64,000 nucleotides of DNA, taken from assembly GCA_028710865.1 (NCBI GenBank), contig JAQTUF010000005.1, positions 1 through 64,000 of the forward strand, written 5' to 3'. Below are positions 8,234-17,704 of the stretch, piece by piece. Under the pieces are notes generated by a model. The model made no database searches, was not told the DNA's origin, and saw nothing but the letters and a program-made list of their open reading frames with translations. Numbering within the stretch: the stretch's first letter is position 1; every line of letters starts with the position of its first letter. Both the position numbers and the translations under genes were made by a program. This DNA comes from Candidatus Shapirobacteria bacterium (GTDB lineage: Bacteria; Patescibacteria; Microgenomatia; UBA12405).

Positions 8234-8704
8234 ATGATTTTAGGAATAGATCCAGGTTTAGCTAATATAGGTTGGGCGGTGTTGAAAGATGAAAAAACTT
8301 TAGTAAAATGTGGATGTCTAACAACTAGGATGGTTGATGCTAATACCAAAAGATTGGGTAAAATTTATGAAGAGTTGGAAAAGATAATAAAGAAATTTGA
8401 GATTGAAGAAATGGCTTTGGAAACTTTGTTTTTTGCCAAAAATGTTAAATCGGCAATGATGGTGGCAGAAGTAATTGGAGTGATAAAGATTTGTGGAGAG
8501 AAAAATAAAATTAGAGTGTTTGGTTATACTCCATTACAGATAAAAATGGCATTGGTGGGTTATGGTCGGGCGGAAAAAGAACAAGTAGAAACGATGGTGA
8601 GAAGTATTTTGAATTTAGAAGAGGGAATTAGTCCATCTCATGCATCTGATGCGGTGGCAACAGCATTAACACACTTTTTTACTAATCAAGAATTACGGGT
8701 TTGA
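8234..8704 (+). CDS. ruvC: crossover junction endodeoxyribonuclease RuvC
   Basis: Resolves Holliday junctions with RuvAB by paired cuts. The RNase H-like fold is marked by ILGIDPGLANIGWAV (Asp6), ALETLFFAKN (Glu63) and PSHASDAVATAL (His136, Asp139). The 156 residues are slightly below usual. TATGAT lies 5 bases before the ATG, so it is predicted leaderless. It is divided from ruvA by one minus-strand gene, unlike the usual ruvCAB order. Confidence 0.95.
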   Translation: MILGIDPGLANIGWAVLKDEKTLVKCGCLTTRMVDANTKRLGKIYEELEKIIKKFEIEEMALETLFFAKNVKSAMMVAEVIGVIKICGEKNKIRVFGYTPLQIKMALVGYGRAEKEQVETMVRSILNLEEGISPSHASDAVATALTHFFTNQELRV

Positions 8705-9106
8705 TTGATCTAGTTTAGGGGTAGTTGGATATAGGCATTCTTTAATTTTTTTTTGGTTGGGAATAATTTCTGTTCTGTCTTCGTTTAGGCGGGCTAGGTC
8801 TGTTATTTCACAAAAATGGATAGGACTTATATTGCGAGTTCTAGATTCTTTTTCAAATTGAACTACTAGTTTTTTGTCGGAACTCCAATGTAGGAAGGTG
8901 ACTGAGGTTGATGGTTGTTTATCTGATGGTTTTTCGATTTTAAGTTTAGTTTCTGGAGGAATTTTATTAATTATTTCTTGAACTAAAGTTTGATTTTTTT
9001 TAAAATTGGGATGAAATGGCCGATTTTTATTGTTGATAGTAGAATAAATATTTTCTATATTGCTTTGGGATATATTTCGAAAATCACTTTCTTTTGGTCT
9101 AATCAT
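8693..9106 (-). CDS. hypothetical protein, 137 residues
   Basis: A soluble, Lys/Asn/Ser-rich protein with a more ordered C-terminal half (SVTFLHWSSDKKLVVQFEKE, then FCEITDLARLNEDRTEIIP). No family is recognised. TACAAT lies 6 bases before the ATG. It sits antisense between ruvC and ruvA and overlaps the ruvC end by 12 bases. Codon use matches the window, so I accept it as a gene. Confidence 0.6.
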   Translation of the reverse strand: MIRPKESDFRNISQSNIENIYSTINNKNRPFHPNFKKNQTLVQEIINKIPPETKLKIEKPSDKQPSTSVTFLHWSSDKKLVVQFEKESRTRNISPIHFCEITDLARLNEDRTEIIPNQKKIKECLYPTTPKLDQSNP

Positions 9107-9176
9107 GTGATAATTGTAACATTGTTGAAAATAATAGATTTGGGTAAAGTTGGGGTGGATAGTGTAAAATGAGTTT

Positions 9177-9758
9177 ATGATTTCAAGTTTGAGAGGAAAA
9201 ATTGAGAGGGTTTTGGGAGAGTATTTAGAAATAGAAGTAAATGGAGTGGGATATCTAGTTTATGCTCCTGCATTGGTGAGAAATTTAATTAATAAGGTTG
9301 GACAAGAAATGAAAATTTATACTTATATGGCAGTATCGGAAAATGATATTTCTTTGTTTGGATTTGAAAATAGAGAAGATGTGGATTTATTCAAAATGTT
9401 AATTTCAGTGTCGGGAGTAGGACCTAAAACTGGAGCTCAAATATTAGCAGATACAAAATCAGAATTGGTAATAAAGGCAATTGGAGAGGCTAGTGTAGAA
9501 TTTTTTCAAAAAATTAAGGGAATAGGAAAGAAAACTGCTCAGCGAATTATTATTGATCTTAAATCAAAAGTGGGCGGTTTAGGCGAGTTAGATTTAACCA
9601 CCTCCGCTGGAAGCTACGGCGAGTCGATGGATGAATTGTGGATGAGTCTTAAACAACTTGGGTTTGATAGAAAAGAAATTGAAAAGGTAACTAAAAAATT
9701 ACCAAATAGTTTAATCACAATTGAAGAAAAATTAAGTTGGTGTTTAAGTAAAATATGA
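9177..9758 (+). CDS. ruvA: Holliday junction branch migration protein RuvA
   Basis: Tetrameric junction-binding protein that loads RuvB. Domain I (OB fold) starts [25 protein letters not shown]; the helix-hairpin-helix motifs are [15 protein letters not shown] and [16 protein letters not shown]; domain III is the C-terminal [16 protein letters not shown]. The 193 residues are normal. The linker between domains II and III is encoded by a GC-rich palindromic stretch (9601-9623) unlike the rest of the gene. TAAAAT lies 6 bases before the ATG. It overlaps ruvB by 4 bases. Confidence 0.96.
   Translation: MISSLRGKIERVLGEYLEIEVNGVGYLVYAPALVRNLINKVGQEMKIYTYMAVSENDISLFGFENREDVDLFKMLISVSGVGPKTGAQILADTKSELVIKAIGEASVEFFQKIKGIGKKTAQRIIIDLKSKVGGLGELDLTTSAGSYGESMDELWMSLKQLGFDRKEIEKVTKKLPNSLITIEEKLSWCLSKI
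9601..9623. repeat. GC-rich repeat-like insert inside ruvA
   Basis: CTCCGC and GGCGAG flank an AGCTAC core. It resembles the intergenic element at 48036-48063 (also with CGTAGCT). In ruvA it encodes the flexible linker before domain III (about [10 protein letters not shown]), where an in-frame insertion would be tolerated. Confidence 0.4.
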
Positions 9759-10714
9759 CGGATGGAAATTTAAATCCAAAAGCAGAGGCTAATGAAAAAA
9801 TAGTAGAGAAGAAATTACGACCACAAAGACTGAATGAATTTATTGGTCAAGAAAAACTTAAAGAACAATTGAATATTTTTTTGGAGGCAGCAAAGTCTCG
9901 AGGTGAGGCCCTTGATCATATTTTGTTTTATGGTCCACCAGGACTGGGAAAAACAACTCTAGCTTGTCTGATGACGCGAGAAATGGGGGGAAATATTAAA
10001 ATGACTTCAGGACCGGCATTATCCCGTGCCGGAGATTTGGCTTCGATTTTGACTGGTCTTAAAAAGGGTGATTTTTTGTTTATTGATGAAATACATCGAT
10101 TAAATAAAATTGTGGAAGAAATGCTTTATGCGGCGATGGAAGATTTTGCCTTGGACATAGTATTAGGTAAAGGGCCATCAGCAAAGACAGTCAGGTTAAA
10201 TTTACAAAAGTTTACTTTGATTGGAGCTACTACTAGAATTGGTTTAATAAGCGGGCCAATGAGAGATAGATTTGGTTATGTTCAACAATTGGATTTTTAT
10301 GAGAATCAAGATTTAGCTGAAATTGTGGAGAGAACAGCTGATGTTTTTGGAGTGAAAATAGAAAGAGCTGCTGCGGAGGAAATTGGAAAGAGATCAAGAG
10401 GAACACCACGGATTGCTAATCGGCTTTTACGACGGGTGAGAGATTATGCTCAAGTTAAAAATGATGGTTTAATAACTTTAAAAGAGGTCGAAGAAGCTTT
10501 AAAAATGTTAGGGGTAGATTCTTTTGGTTTATCTGATGCAGATAGGAAGTATTTAGAGGTGGTCAAAAGACAGTATAATGGAGGGCCGGTGGGAGTAGAG
10601 AATATTGCGGCCAGTTTGTCAGAAGATGTGGGGACAATCACTGAGGTTTATGAGCCGTATTTAATGAAAAAAGGATTGATTAAAAGAACTCCGAAAGGTA
10701 GAATGTTGGTTTAA
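9755..10714 (+). CDS. ruvB: Holliday junction branch migration helicase RuvB
   Basis: Hexameric AAA+ motor that drives branch migration with RuvA. Walker A is GPPGLGKTT, Walker B is [10 protein letters not shown], sensor I is [10 protein letters not shown], and the Arg-finger region is SGPMRDRFG. The C-terminal winged helix ends with [20 protein letters not shown]. The 319 residues are near normal. The ATG overlaps the ruvA stop (ATGA), which indicates translational coupling. Confidence 0.97.
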   Translation: MTDGNLNPKAEANEKIVEKKLRPQRLNEFIGQEKLKEQLNIFLEAAKSRGEALDHILFYGPPGLGKTTLACLMTREMGGNIKMTSGPALSRAGDLASILTGLKKGDFLFIDEIHRLNKIVEEMLYAAMEDFALDIVLGKGPSAKTVRLNLQKFTLIGATTRIGLISGPMRDRFGYVQQLDFYENQDLAEIVERTADVFGVKIERAAAEEIGKRSRGTPRIANRLLRRVRDYAQVKNDGLITLKEVEEALKMLGVDSFGLSDADRKYLEVVKRQYNGGPVGVENIAASLSEDVGTITEVYEPYLMKKGLIKRTPKGRMLV

Positions 10715-10738
10715 ATTTGGCAGATGGGCAGGATAAAT

Positions 10739-10996
10739 TTATTCGGTTTGGATGCCAAGTAGCCAGAGAACAGCCTCTTTGCGGTAACGACGATCACCAC
10801 GAGCATTGATACGAATAGCAGGTAATTTACCTCTTTTTCCCCAACGTTTAATAGTGAGTTTACTGACGCGCAAAAGGTCGGCGACTTCAGCAACGGTTAA
10901 AAGATCAGGAAGATTATCAATGGAAATACCATTGACTTTCTTGGCAGCGGATGGTTGTTTCACAAGTTTATCTTGTGACTCATTTTGATAGTCCAT
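10739..10996 (-). CDS. excisionase/MerR-type helix-turn-helix DNA-binding protein
   Basis: The 85 residues end in an HTH_17-type winged-helix domain: LTVAEVADLLRVSKLTIKRWGKRGKLPAIRI, then RRYRKEAVLWLL. This fold occurs in phage excisionases and small plasmid or chromosomal regulators. No integrase or phage gene is nearby, so a regulator is more likely than a true excisionase. The start has a clear ribosome site (AGAGGAGCC) and the gene is more GC-rich than its neighbours. This puts it in the leadered class, with a TTGACA about 90 bases upstream as possible -35. Confidence 0.8.
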   Translation of the reverse strand: MDYQNESQDKLVKQPSAAKKVNGISIDNLPDLLTVAEVADLLRVSKLTIKRWGKRGKLPAIRINARGDRRYRKEAVLWLLGIQTE

Positions 10997-11140
10997 TGTG
11001 TGGCTCCTCTTGTATCAAAGTAATTAATAACTATATTCAGTAAAACATATTGGATATTTGTATGTCAATAACTTAATTATTTTTATTGAATTTATTGATT
11101 AAAATATGGATGTGGTAGCTACAGTGGTGTGGTTTAGGAA

Positions 11141-12874
11141 TTAGACTAGGGTTAGTTGTGGTTGAGTGTTTTTATTTAGATATTTTTTCCACCAGAGAGC
11201 ATATTGAGTGTTTAAATTTTGCCAATTTCTGGCAAAATTATTAGCTTCTTTTTGATTTGGAACTTTAGCGGACTGAATTTTTCCACTTTCAATGTATTTT
11301 TGATCTACCCATTGTAATAAACCGACTTTATTAAAACTCCAAGCTTCGTTGTATCGATAAACGGTGCCTCCTGTGTATACCATTTCTGTTTTTCCGTCTT
11401 TTTTTATCCTAAACCAATTAAAAGGATTAGTATCTAGTTGCCATTCTTTACTATTTTCAAATTTATTAATTATTTCTGCCATTTGGGCTATATTTTCTTC
11501 TTTTAATTCACCGTTTTTTATTAAATCTGAGGCACATATGCTACCTGTCGGAATTTTTTCTTGAATCAAGAAACGATAAGGTGAATTGTTTCCGTCGTAA
11601 CCATATATTTTCATATATTTCACTCCGAATTTTTCAAGGACATATTGTTTTTCAATGGACTGTTGAATTGAAGAAAAAGCACTGTAAAAAGTCGTTTTAT
11701 CTTTTCTTGGAATTTTTATAACCTTATTGTTTTCTCCATCATTAAGTAGATACACTTGTTTATGTTCCCCTTGTCCTAATAATTTACCTATAGGAAACTC
11801 TTGGTCATCAATTTTTATGGATTCATTTTTAATTTTTATTGAATCTAAAAGAGATTGAAAATCAATTGCTTTAATTATTTTTTCTGCATCTAAGTTAGTA
11901 GTATTTTCTTCGTTTTTGTGAGCCACGATTATCATATGGGTTGTAAAATTTATTGGTTTTAATTTTCCTTCATCATCAATATATAAAATTACTTTACCAT
12001 TTAACCTATTTTTTCTAATATATTCATTGTCATCATCTATAATTTCTACTTTGGTAAATCCTGCCTCTTCAAAGGCCGCTTTTGCTTCAGTTTGTGTCCA
12101 ATAAGTATATTCTTCTTCAATTTCTTGTCTCCAATTAGCTGTATAATCTTTTCTTAAAATAAATTCTTGGGCATATTTTGCTGGCATTTTAATTAATTTT
12201 CGTCCATCTTTTTCAACTATTTCATAATTAAAACTTTTACCCCCTTTAAATTGCTTATAAAAACAATCAAATAGCGCTTTTGTTGATAATAAACTGTAAT
12301 CTAAAAAACCATCTTTTATTGCTTCTTCAACCGTGTTAAATCCATCGTTGGTTAATATATCTAAATACACTTCTTTTTCAGGTGGTTTAGCAAAATCTCT
12401 CCATATTTCTCGGCCTCCAGGTTTTAGGCACCTAAATGATGAATTTATTGATTTGTTTAATCCTTTTGAACCTGCAAATGTTTGTATTTCATGTCCAACT
12501 GTTCCGTGATACATAATATCTACTGAATCGTTTGGTATTTTGTCAAGTCGAGTGGCATCATCATACACTAGATTAATTTTACTTAGATTGTCATTGGCCA
12601 GGGCCAACATATCATGGGAAAAATCAACAGCATAAACATTTGTTGTATGAAGTTCTCCAGCTACATATTCTGCTAATTGTCCTGTTCCAGAGCCAACATC
12701 AACTATGATTGATTTATCAGAAACCTGTCCAAAATAGGGCATAATTGAAGCAGCTTTTGCTTTTAAGGCGGCATCCATTAATTCAGCATAGATTGTTAAA
12801 TCTCTACCGTTTTCAGCCTTAATATGATTAGTTTCTTTTTCTACTGAAGAAATTTGTCCTTCTACTAATGTCAT
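11141..12874 (-). CDS. SAM methyltransferase fused to a kinase-like domain
   Basis: Residues 1-320 form a class I SAM-dependent methyltransferase: motif I IIVDVGSGTGQLAEY (56-70), an acidic VYAVDF strand end, and the post-motif CLKPGGREIWRDF. Residues about 360-577 resemble a protein/aminoglycoside kinase fold: Gly loop GKLLGQGEHKQVYLL (363-377), a Lys in NKVIKIPR, hinge-like FLIQEKIP, and a catalytic-loop-like D481-x4-N486 (QLDTNPFNWF). The DFG position reads YTGG, so the metal-binding Asp seems lost and the kinase may be inactive. Substrates are unknown. TAAAAT lies 7 bases before the ATG. No partner gene is evident. Confidence 0.72.
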   Translation of the reverse strand: MTLVEGQISSVEKETNHIKAENGRDLTIYAELMDAALKAKAASIMPYFGQVSDKSIIVDVGSGTGQLAEYVAGELHTTNVYAVDFSHDMLALANDNLSKINLVYDDATRLDKIPNDSVDIMYHGTVGHEIQTFAGSKGLNKSINSSFRCLKPGGREIWRDFAKPPEKEVYLDILTNDGFNTVEEAIKDGFLDYSLLSTKALFDCFYKQFKGGKSFNYEIVEKDGRKLIKMPAKYAQEFILRKDYTANWRQEIEEEYTYWTQTEAKAAFEEAGFTKVEIIDDDNEYIRKNRLNGKVILYIDDEGKLKPINFTTHMIIVAHKNEENTTNLDAEKIIKAIDFQSLLDSIKIKNESIKIDDQEFPIGKLLGQGEHKQVYLLNDGENNKVIKIPRKDKTTFYSAFSSIQQSIEKQYVLEKFGVKYMKIYGYDGNNSPYRFLIQEKIPTGSICASDLIKNGELKEENIAQMAEIINKFENSKEWQLDTNPFNWFRIKKDGKTEMVYTGGTVYRYNEAWSFNKVGLLQWVDQKYIESGKIQSAKVPNQKEANNFARNWQNLNTQYALWWKKYLNKNTQPQLTLV

Positions 12875-12979
12875 ATTCCATATTTTACCCTAGGATTATG
12901 AAATTTGTGTTTATCTTTATGGATAATAATTAATGAGGACAGAAAAGTGGGATTAAAAGATTTTAGTGTAGAATATTTT

Positions 12980-13972
12980 ATGGATTATAAAATTGGGTTT
13001 TTTGGAGTTAAACATTGGGAAAAAGAAATTATTGAGAGAGAGATTTCAAATATTGACACTTTTGGGATAGGGATTTTTGAAAAAGAAGTTCAAGATGATA
13101 TGGAATTGGCTAAAAAATATGAGATTATTTCGCCATTTATATATTCCTTTTTGGATAAGTCGATTTTAAATAAACTACCAAATTTAAAAATGATAGCAAC
13201 TAGATCAACAGGGGTAGATCATATAGACGTTGAAGAGTGTAAAAAAAAGAAAATTTTAGTATCTAACGTTCCTGACTATGGATCAAATACAGTGGCAGAG
13301 TATACTTTTGCTCTATTATTATCGGTAACCAGAAAAACTGTAGTAGCTCATCAGTCTGTTGAAGAAGGAGAGTTTGACCCAGAAGGTTTAACAGGGGTTG
13401 ATTTACATGGAAAAACATTAGGAGTAATAGGTGTTGGAAAGATAGGGCAAAACGTGGTTAAGATCGCTAGAGGCTTTGGAATGAAAGTTTTAGGAGTGGA
13501 TGCAAATACGAGTTCGGAAATGTTAAAAAAAATAGGTTTTAAATATGTTGATTTAGAAACTTGTTTAAAAGAATCGGATTTTGTAACGCTTCATGTGCCA
13601 GCAAATAGTGAGACTTTTCATATGATTAATAAGAAAAATATTAAGCTAATGAAAAAAGGGAGTTTTTTGATTAATACTGCTAGGGGGGCAGTAGTAGAGA
13701 CAGAGGCGATAATCTTTGGTTTAAATAATAAAATTTTAGCTGGAGCAGGATTGGATACAACCGAGGATGAATCGATGTTAGAAAGTATGAGTACAGTAAT
13801 GAGTAATAAAGTGAAGAATAAAGATTTGAGAGAGGTGTTGACTTTTCATTTGTTGAGAGATCGAGATGATGTAGTTTTTACACCCCATAATGCTTTTAAT
13901 ACTAAGGAAGCTATTGAGAGAATTATAAAAACGACGGTAGAAAATATAAATCGATTTATAAAGAAGAGTTGA
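12980..13972 (+). CDS. D-isomer-specific 2-hydroxyacid dehydrogenase
   Basis: NAD-dependent enzyme of the D-lactate dehydrogenase/phosphoglycerate dehydrogenase family. The Rossmann motif is LGVIGVGKIGQNV, followed by VLGVDAN. Catalytic Arg is in INTARGAVVE, Glu in LDTTEDE and His in FTPHNAFNTKEA. The overall shape (MDYKIGFFGVKHWEKEI start, TRSTGVDHID) is closest to fermentative D-lactate dehydrogenases, which would recycle NADH; I infer this without proof. I start at the ATG preceded by TAGAAT 5 bases upstream (330 residues), not at an earlier in-frame Met. Confidence 0.85.
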   Translation: MDYKIGFFGVKHWEKEIIEREISNIDTFGIGIFEKEVQDDMELAKKYEIISPFIYSFLDKSILNKLPNLKMIATRSTGVDHIDVEECKKKKILVSNVPDYGSNTVAEYTFALLLSVTRKTVVAHQSVEEGEFDPEGLTGVDLHGKTLGVIGVGKIGQNVVKIARGFGMKVLGVDANTSSEMLKKIGFKYVDLETCLKESDFVTLHVPANSETFHMINKKNIKLMKKGSFLINTARGAVVETEAIIFGLNNKILAGAGLDTTEDESMLESMSTVMSNKVKNKDLREVLTFHLLRDRDDVVFTPHNAFNTKEAIERIIKTTVENINRFIKKS

Positions 13973-14038
13973 AATAATGGTCTTGGCCTATTACAATAGG
14001 TTTACGATTGCATATTAAAAATTAATAAAAGGAAATAT

Positions 14039-14989
14039 ATGTCAAAAATTTTAGTTACTGGCGGAGCTGGTTTTATAGGCAGTAATTTTTGTAATTTAAT
14101 GGTTAAGAAGGGTCATGATGTGACCGCTTTTGATAATTTATCTTTGGGAGTTAAAGAGAATTTGGTGTCTGAAGTAAAGTTTGTTCAAGGTGATGTTAAA
14201 AATAGGGCGGAATTGGAAAGTGCGGGAACTGATTTTGAATATATAGTTCATTTAGCGGCTTCTTCTTCTGCACCAATGTTTGTGGATCATTTGAGAGATT
14301 CAATGGAGAATAATATAATGGGACATTTGGATGTATTGAATTTTGCTAGAGATATTAAAGCTAAAAAAGTTATGTTTGCTTCGACTAGTTCAATTTATGG
14401 AAACAATCCAACTCCATTAACTGAAGATCAATTTGTGTTGCCACCAAATTTTTATTCGGTAACTAAGCATTCTCAAGAAAGTACATCACGAGTTTATTCA
14501 AAAGTATACGATCTAGAAATCATTGCTTTTAGATTTATGAGTGTTTATGGTCCAAATGAAGGTCATAAAAAAGTATTTGCCAATGTCTTATCTCAATTTA
14601 TTTGGGGAATGGCTAAAGATAAACCGGCTATTTTATATGGTGATGGAACTCAAGAGCGAGATTTTACCAATGTACGAGATGTAGTCCAAGGAATTGAATT
14701 GGCGATGAATAGTGAAAAAAAATATGGTTTTAATATTTTTAATATTGGAACAGCTACAGCGATAAATTTGATTGACTTAGTAGCTATTATCAATAAAGTA
14801 ATGGGTAAAAATGTAGCTCCACAATGTATTGAGAATCCAATTAAATCGGGATATATTAAAACTCAATTAGCGGGAATTGATAAAATTTCAACTGAATTAG
14901 GATTTAAACCAATGGTTGGTTTAGAAGAGGGGATTAAAGAAATTGTAGACAATTTAGATCCTTCAAAAATTCCGTTGATGCAGGAATAA
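14039..14989 (+). CDS. NAD-dependent epimerase/dehydratase (sugar nucleotide)
   Basis: Extended short-chain dehydrogenase acting on a nucleotide sugar, most like UDP-glucose 4-epimerases. The N-terminal ILVTGGAGFIGSNF binds NAD, AAFDNLS-like DNLSLGVKENL follows, and the catalytic Ser/Tyr/Lys are in ASTSSIYG and YSVTKHSQE. VRDVVQGIELA and NIGTATAINL are typical of the C-terminal half. The 316 residues are normal. The start has a weak ribosome site (AAAGGAA). It ends in a strong terminator and likely serves surface-glycan synthesis with manC nearby. Confidence 0.88.
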   Translation: MSKILVTGGAGFIGSNFCNLMVKKGHDVTAFDNLSLGVKENLVSEVKFVQGDVKNRAELESAGTDFEYIVHLAASSSAPMFVDHLRDSMENNIMGHLDVLNFARDIKAKKVMFASTSSIYGNNPTPLTEDQFVLPPNFYSVTKHSQESTSRVYSKVYDLEIIAFRFMSVYGPNEGHKKVFANVLSQFIWGMAKDKPAILYGDGTQERDFTNVRDVVQGIELAMNSEKKYGFNIFNIGTATAINLIDLVAIINKVMGKNVAPQCIENPIKSGYIKTQLAGIDKISTELGFKPMVGLEEGIKEIVDNLDPSKIPLMQE

Positions 14990-15003
14990 ATTAAGTTTTT
15001 TTT

Positions 15004-15036
15004 AAAAGCCGGTAAATAAAATTGCCGGCTTTTTTG
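15004..15036 (+). terminator. intrinsic terminator of the epimerase gene
   Basis: AAAGCCGG pairs with CCGGCTTT across a 12-base AT loop and a T-run follows. Confidence 0.9.
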
Positions 15037-15088
15037 GTAATTTATATAATTTGACTTTAACATTTAAAATGTTATTATCCGTTTAATT

Positions 15089-15532
15089 ATGAAAAAAGAA
15101 GGTCAATCAATAGATTTGTCTTGTTTAAATATTCGTAAAGGAAGTGTAAATAAATATATTGAAGTACTGGAATTGCGGGAAGAATTATTGCCGATATTGG
15201 AATCTTTGAAGGGGAAAGAAGTTTTGGTAAATGGAGAGGAACATAGTTTTTATTATATTGGGGAGGATGATCCAGAGGATCAATCTCATATAAAAGCTAG
15301 ATTTGTTGGGAGGATTGTAGAAGTAAACACTACTGGTATTAGATTGAATGTTGAATCAGGTGAAAGGATTTACAGCCAAAGTAGTTATACTCCTGTAAAA
15401 AGAGGAGAGATAGAGATTCCTTTTTATAGACATAACTATGATTATCAAAGAAGTGCAAGTATAGAGTCAATACAGGAAATAATTGTTGATGATATTATTT
15501 ATAGACCAGTTGAGGAATTGGTGAGTTGTTAG
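15089..15532 (+). CDS. hypothetical protein, 147 residues
   Basis: A soluble acidic protein with predicted beta-rich middle (ARFVGRIVEVNTTGIRLNVESGERIY). Nothing recognisable is seen. A promoter TTGACT, 16 bases, TATTAT ends 10 bases before the ATG, which supports transcription with a leader of only a few bases. Its stop overlaps the convergent manC stop by 4 bases. Codon use is normal for the window. Confidence 0.6.
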   Translation: MKKEGQSIDLSCLNIRKGSVNKYIEVLELREELLPILESLKGKEVLVNGEEHSFYYIGEDDPEDQSHIKARFVGRIVEVNTTGIRLNVESGERIYSQSSYTPVKRGEIEIPFYRHNYDYQRSASIESIQEIIVDDIIYRPVEELVSC

Positions 15533-16599
15533 AGATATTTTTCGTCGAGGTTAGCAATAAGTTCTTTCATGTTTTGAGATTTTTCACGAGTGGTAACCAG
15601 AAGAACGTCAGGGGTATCGACAATAATGATGTCTTCAAGACCAAGAGTGGCAATGAGTTTTTTATCGCCATAAATAAGACAATTATGACTTTCATGATCA
15701 ATATTTTGACCTTTAATAATCATATCTTTGTTTTTGGCTTTAGAGATAAGATCAAAGATAGCTCCCCAATTACCAACGTCATCCCAGCCTAAATTAACTG
15801 GAATAACTAATGATGGAAAACCTGGTTGTTCAACAATAGCATCAGCTAATTGTTCTTTATCGATAGTTTCATAAAGATCTTTGATTTTTGGGTCAGCTGG
15901 ATTTTTTTTGATTAATCGATCAATTTCTTCAAGAGTTTTGTAAGTGATTGGGCGATATTTTTTGATCCAGCCCATCATAATATCGGCCCTGGCCATGTAA
16001 TTGGCACTATTCCAAAGATAACCCCAGTTGGAAACGTATTTTTTGGCAGTTTCTAAATCAGGTTTTTCAATAAAGGCATCAATATTGTAAATTTTTTCTC
16101 CATCAATTTGGTCAAATTCTTTACCAAATTTGATATAACCTAAGCCAGTTTCAGGACGAGTGGGAGTAATACCAAGAGTAATAAGCTTGTCAGGATATTT
16201 GGTAATAGTGTCAAAGCAGCTTTTGGTGGCCTTTATAAAGGCATCAACGTCTTGGATTGAGTGATCTGAAGGAAGAGTAGTAAAAATAGCATCTTTATCA
16301 ATACGAAGCAAATGAAGAGCAATAAAACCGTGAGCAGCAGTGGTATTACGGGCACTAGGTTCAATAATACAATTATTTTTGGGGAGATTGGGTAATTGAG
16401 TTAAAATTTCATTTTCGTATTCAGGAGTAGCAGAGATAAAAATTTGGTTTTCAGGAAGAAATTTTTTGATTCGATTGTAAGTTTCTTGGAGTAGGGTTTT
16501 TTCAGAAATTAATGGTTGAAATTGTTTAGGTTTGTTTTTACGGCTAAACGGCCAAAGACGGGTACCGGATCCTCCGGCCATAATGACTGCATAATTCAT
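15529..16599 (-). CDS. manC: mannose-1-phosphate guanylyltransferase
   Basis: Makes GDP-mannose from mannose-1-phosphate and GTP for surface glycans. The nucleotidyltransferase signature IMAGGSGTRLWPFSRKNKPKQF is at the N-terminus, with TLPSDHSIQD and FIEKPDLETAKKYV following, and the LGWDDVGNWGAIFDL region near the end. It is 356 residues long, i.e. the single-domain type without the phosphomannose isomerase part. A TAAAAT lies 10 bases upstream of the ATG. Close homologues can use other sugars, but the motifs favour mannose. Confidence 0.9.
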   Translation of the reverse strand: MNYAVIMAGGSGTRLWPFSRKNKPKQFQPLISEKTLLQETYNRIKKFLPENQIFISATPEYENEILTQLPNLPKNNCIIEPSARNTTAAHGFIALHLLRIDKDAIFTTLPSDHSIQDVDAFIKATKSCFDTITKYPDKLITLGITPTRPETGLGYIKFGKEFDQIDGEKIYNIDAFIEKPDLETAKKYVSNWGYLWNSANYMARADIMMGWIKKYRPITYKTLEEIDRLIKKNPADPKIKDLYETIDKEQLADAIVEQPGFPSLVIPVNLGWDDVGNWGAIFDLISKAKNKDMIIKGQNIDHESHNCLIYGDKKLIATLGLEDIIIVDTPDVLLVTTREKSQNMKELIANLDEKYL

Positions 16600-16631
16600 A
16601 GGTAAGTCTATTTTAGCATGAGGAGTTAACT

Positions 16632-16660
16632 AAAAAGCCCCTCAAAGAGAGGGGCTTTAA
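16632..16660 (-). terminator. intrinsic terminator of rplJ-rplL
   Basis: AAAGCCCCTC and GAGGGGCTTT form a strong stem with a T-run on the minus strand, 17 bases after the rplL stop. The stem is symmetrical with A/T tails on both sides and could also act for the other strand. Confidence 0.9.
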
Positions 16661-16676
16661 TTTTAAATAAAAAGTT

Positions 16677-17081
16677 TTATTTAAGTTCAACTTGTGCTCC
16701 AGCGGCCTCGAGCTTGGTTTTAGCATCATTGGCAGCTTCTTTTTTCATAGTACCTAAATCAGCTGGACAGGCATCGATCATGTCTTTAGCTTCTTTAAGA
16801 CCGAGTTCTGGTTTGAATTCTCGGACAACTTTGATGACAGCAATTTTGTTGGCTCCACCAGAGGTAATAACGACGTCAAATTCGGTTTTTTCTTCAGCAG
16901 GAGCAGCAGCGGCACCAGGAGCACCAGCAGCGGCGGCAGCAGCAGGAGCGGCAGCGACAGCTTTGACATCAAATTTTTCTTCAAGAGCTTTAACTAATTG
17001 AGACAGCTCAAGAACTGAGAGTTCAGCAACAGAATCGATGATTTTTTGCAATTTTGCATCTATTTTATTTTCTTCTGACAT
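16677..17081 (-). CDS. rplL: 50S ribosomal protein L7/L12
   Basis: Forms the flexible stalk that binds translation factors. The N-terminal dimerisation part ([24 protein letters not shown]) is followed by an Ala/Pro hinge and the C-terminal domain [43 protein letters not shown]. At 134 residues it is slightly longer than usual through its hinge. It is co-transcribed with rplJ (25-base gap) and ends at a strong terminator. Confidence 0.97.
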   Translation of the reverse strand: MSEENKIDAKLQKIIDSVAELSVLELSQLVKALEEKFDVKAVAAAPAAAAAAGAPGAAAAPAEEKTEFDVVITSGGANKIAVIKVVREFKPELGLKEAKDMIDACPADLGTMKKEAANDAKTKLEAAGAQVELK

Positions 17082-17106
17082 AATTTGGTTTTTTAATAAT
17101 TAATAA

Positions 17107-17619
17107 TTAATTTTGTTTTTCAGATAAAGCTTTAAGAGTTAAAACCAATTGAGTTTGGTTAAAACGCATGGCATAAACCAATCTTTGAAGAGGATTGGTC
17201 AATCCACCAACGAATTGAGAAATGAGAGTGGATTTTGAAGGAAGATTTAAAAAAGTTTTAAGTTCATCAAGAGATAAAAGTTTTTTATCGAAAATACCAT
17301 ATTTGAAAGCAGTAACTTCTTTGGCTTTATTAACTTTATCAATTTCTTTTAAAGGAGCAATTTCATCTTCATTACAGTAAGTGATAGAAGTAGGACCAGT
17401 AAGAATTTCTGGTAATTTAATACCAATTTTTTCTAAGGCACGAGTAATAAGAGAATTTTTAACAACTTCCATTTGTCCACCTTGAGCACGAATATCGGCA
17501 CGAAGTTGGGCAATATCGGCGGCATTTAAACCTTGATATTGGATTAAAGCAACTGATTTAGCATCAGCTAATTTTTTTGCGACTTGGTCGACTTGTTCAA
17601 TTTTTCTTGTGGCTGGCAT
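17107..17619 (-). CDS. rplJ: 50S ribosomal protein L10
   Basis: Anchors L7/L12 dimers to the ribosome and, in many bacteria, represses its own operon through the L10 leader. Motifs: ADAKSVALIQYQGLNAADIAQLRADIRAQGGQMEVVKNSLITRAL, typical of the N-terminal globular domain. 170 residues is normal. The usual rplKAJL cluster is split here: rplK-rplA lie about 11 kb away. An L10-type leader with an attenuator precedes the gene. Confidence 0.96.
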   Translation of the reverse strand: MPATRKIEQVDQVAKKLADAKSVALIQYQGLNAADIAQLRADIRAQGGQMEVVKNSLITRALEKIGIKLPEILTGPTSITYCNEDEIAPLKEIDKVNKAKEVTAFKYGIFDKKLLSLDELKTFLNLPSKSTLISQFVGGLTNPLQRLVYAMRFNQTQLVLTLKALSEKQN

Positions 17620-17640
17620 AGTTTTTATAATTAGTGATTT

Positions 17641-17658
17641 ATCCCGATAAATCGGGAT
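17641..17658. repeat. perfect 8-bp inverted repeat in the rplJ leader
   Basis: ATCCCGAT and ATCGGGAT are separated by two A residues. It lies between the attenuator and the rplJ start, with no T-run. Confidence 0.6.
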
Positions 17659-17704
17659 CGTGTTTTAAGGCAAAATTTGTCATTTAATTTCAAATTTAGA
17701 CCTT

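Noticed and set aside
10739..10996. Prophage or integrative element marked by the excisionase-like gene
   Set aside because: No integrase, phage structural gene or attachment-site duplication is seen nearby.
16714..17001. Ala-rich plus-strand frame opposite rplL
   Set aside because: It is the shadow of the Ala/Pro hinge codons of L7/L12.
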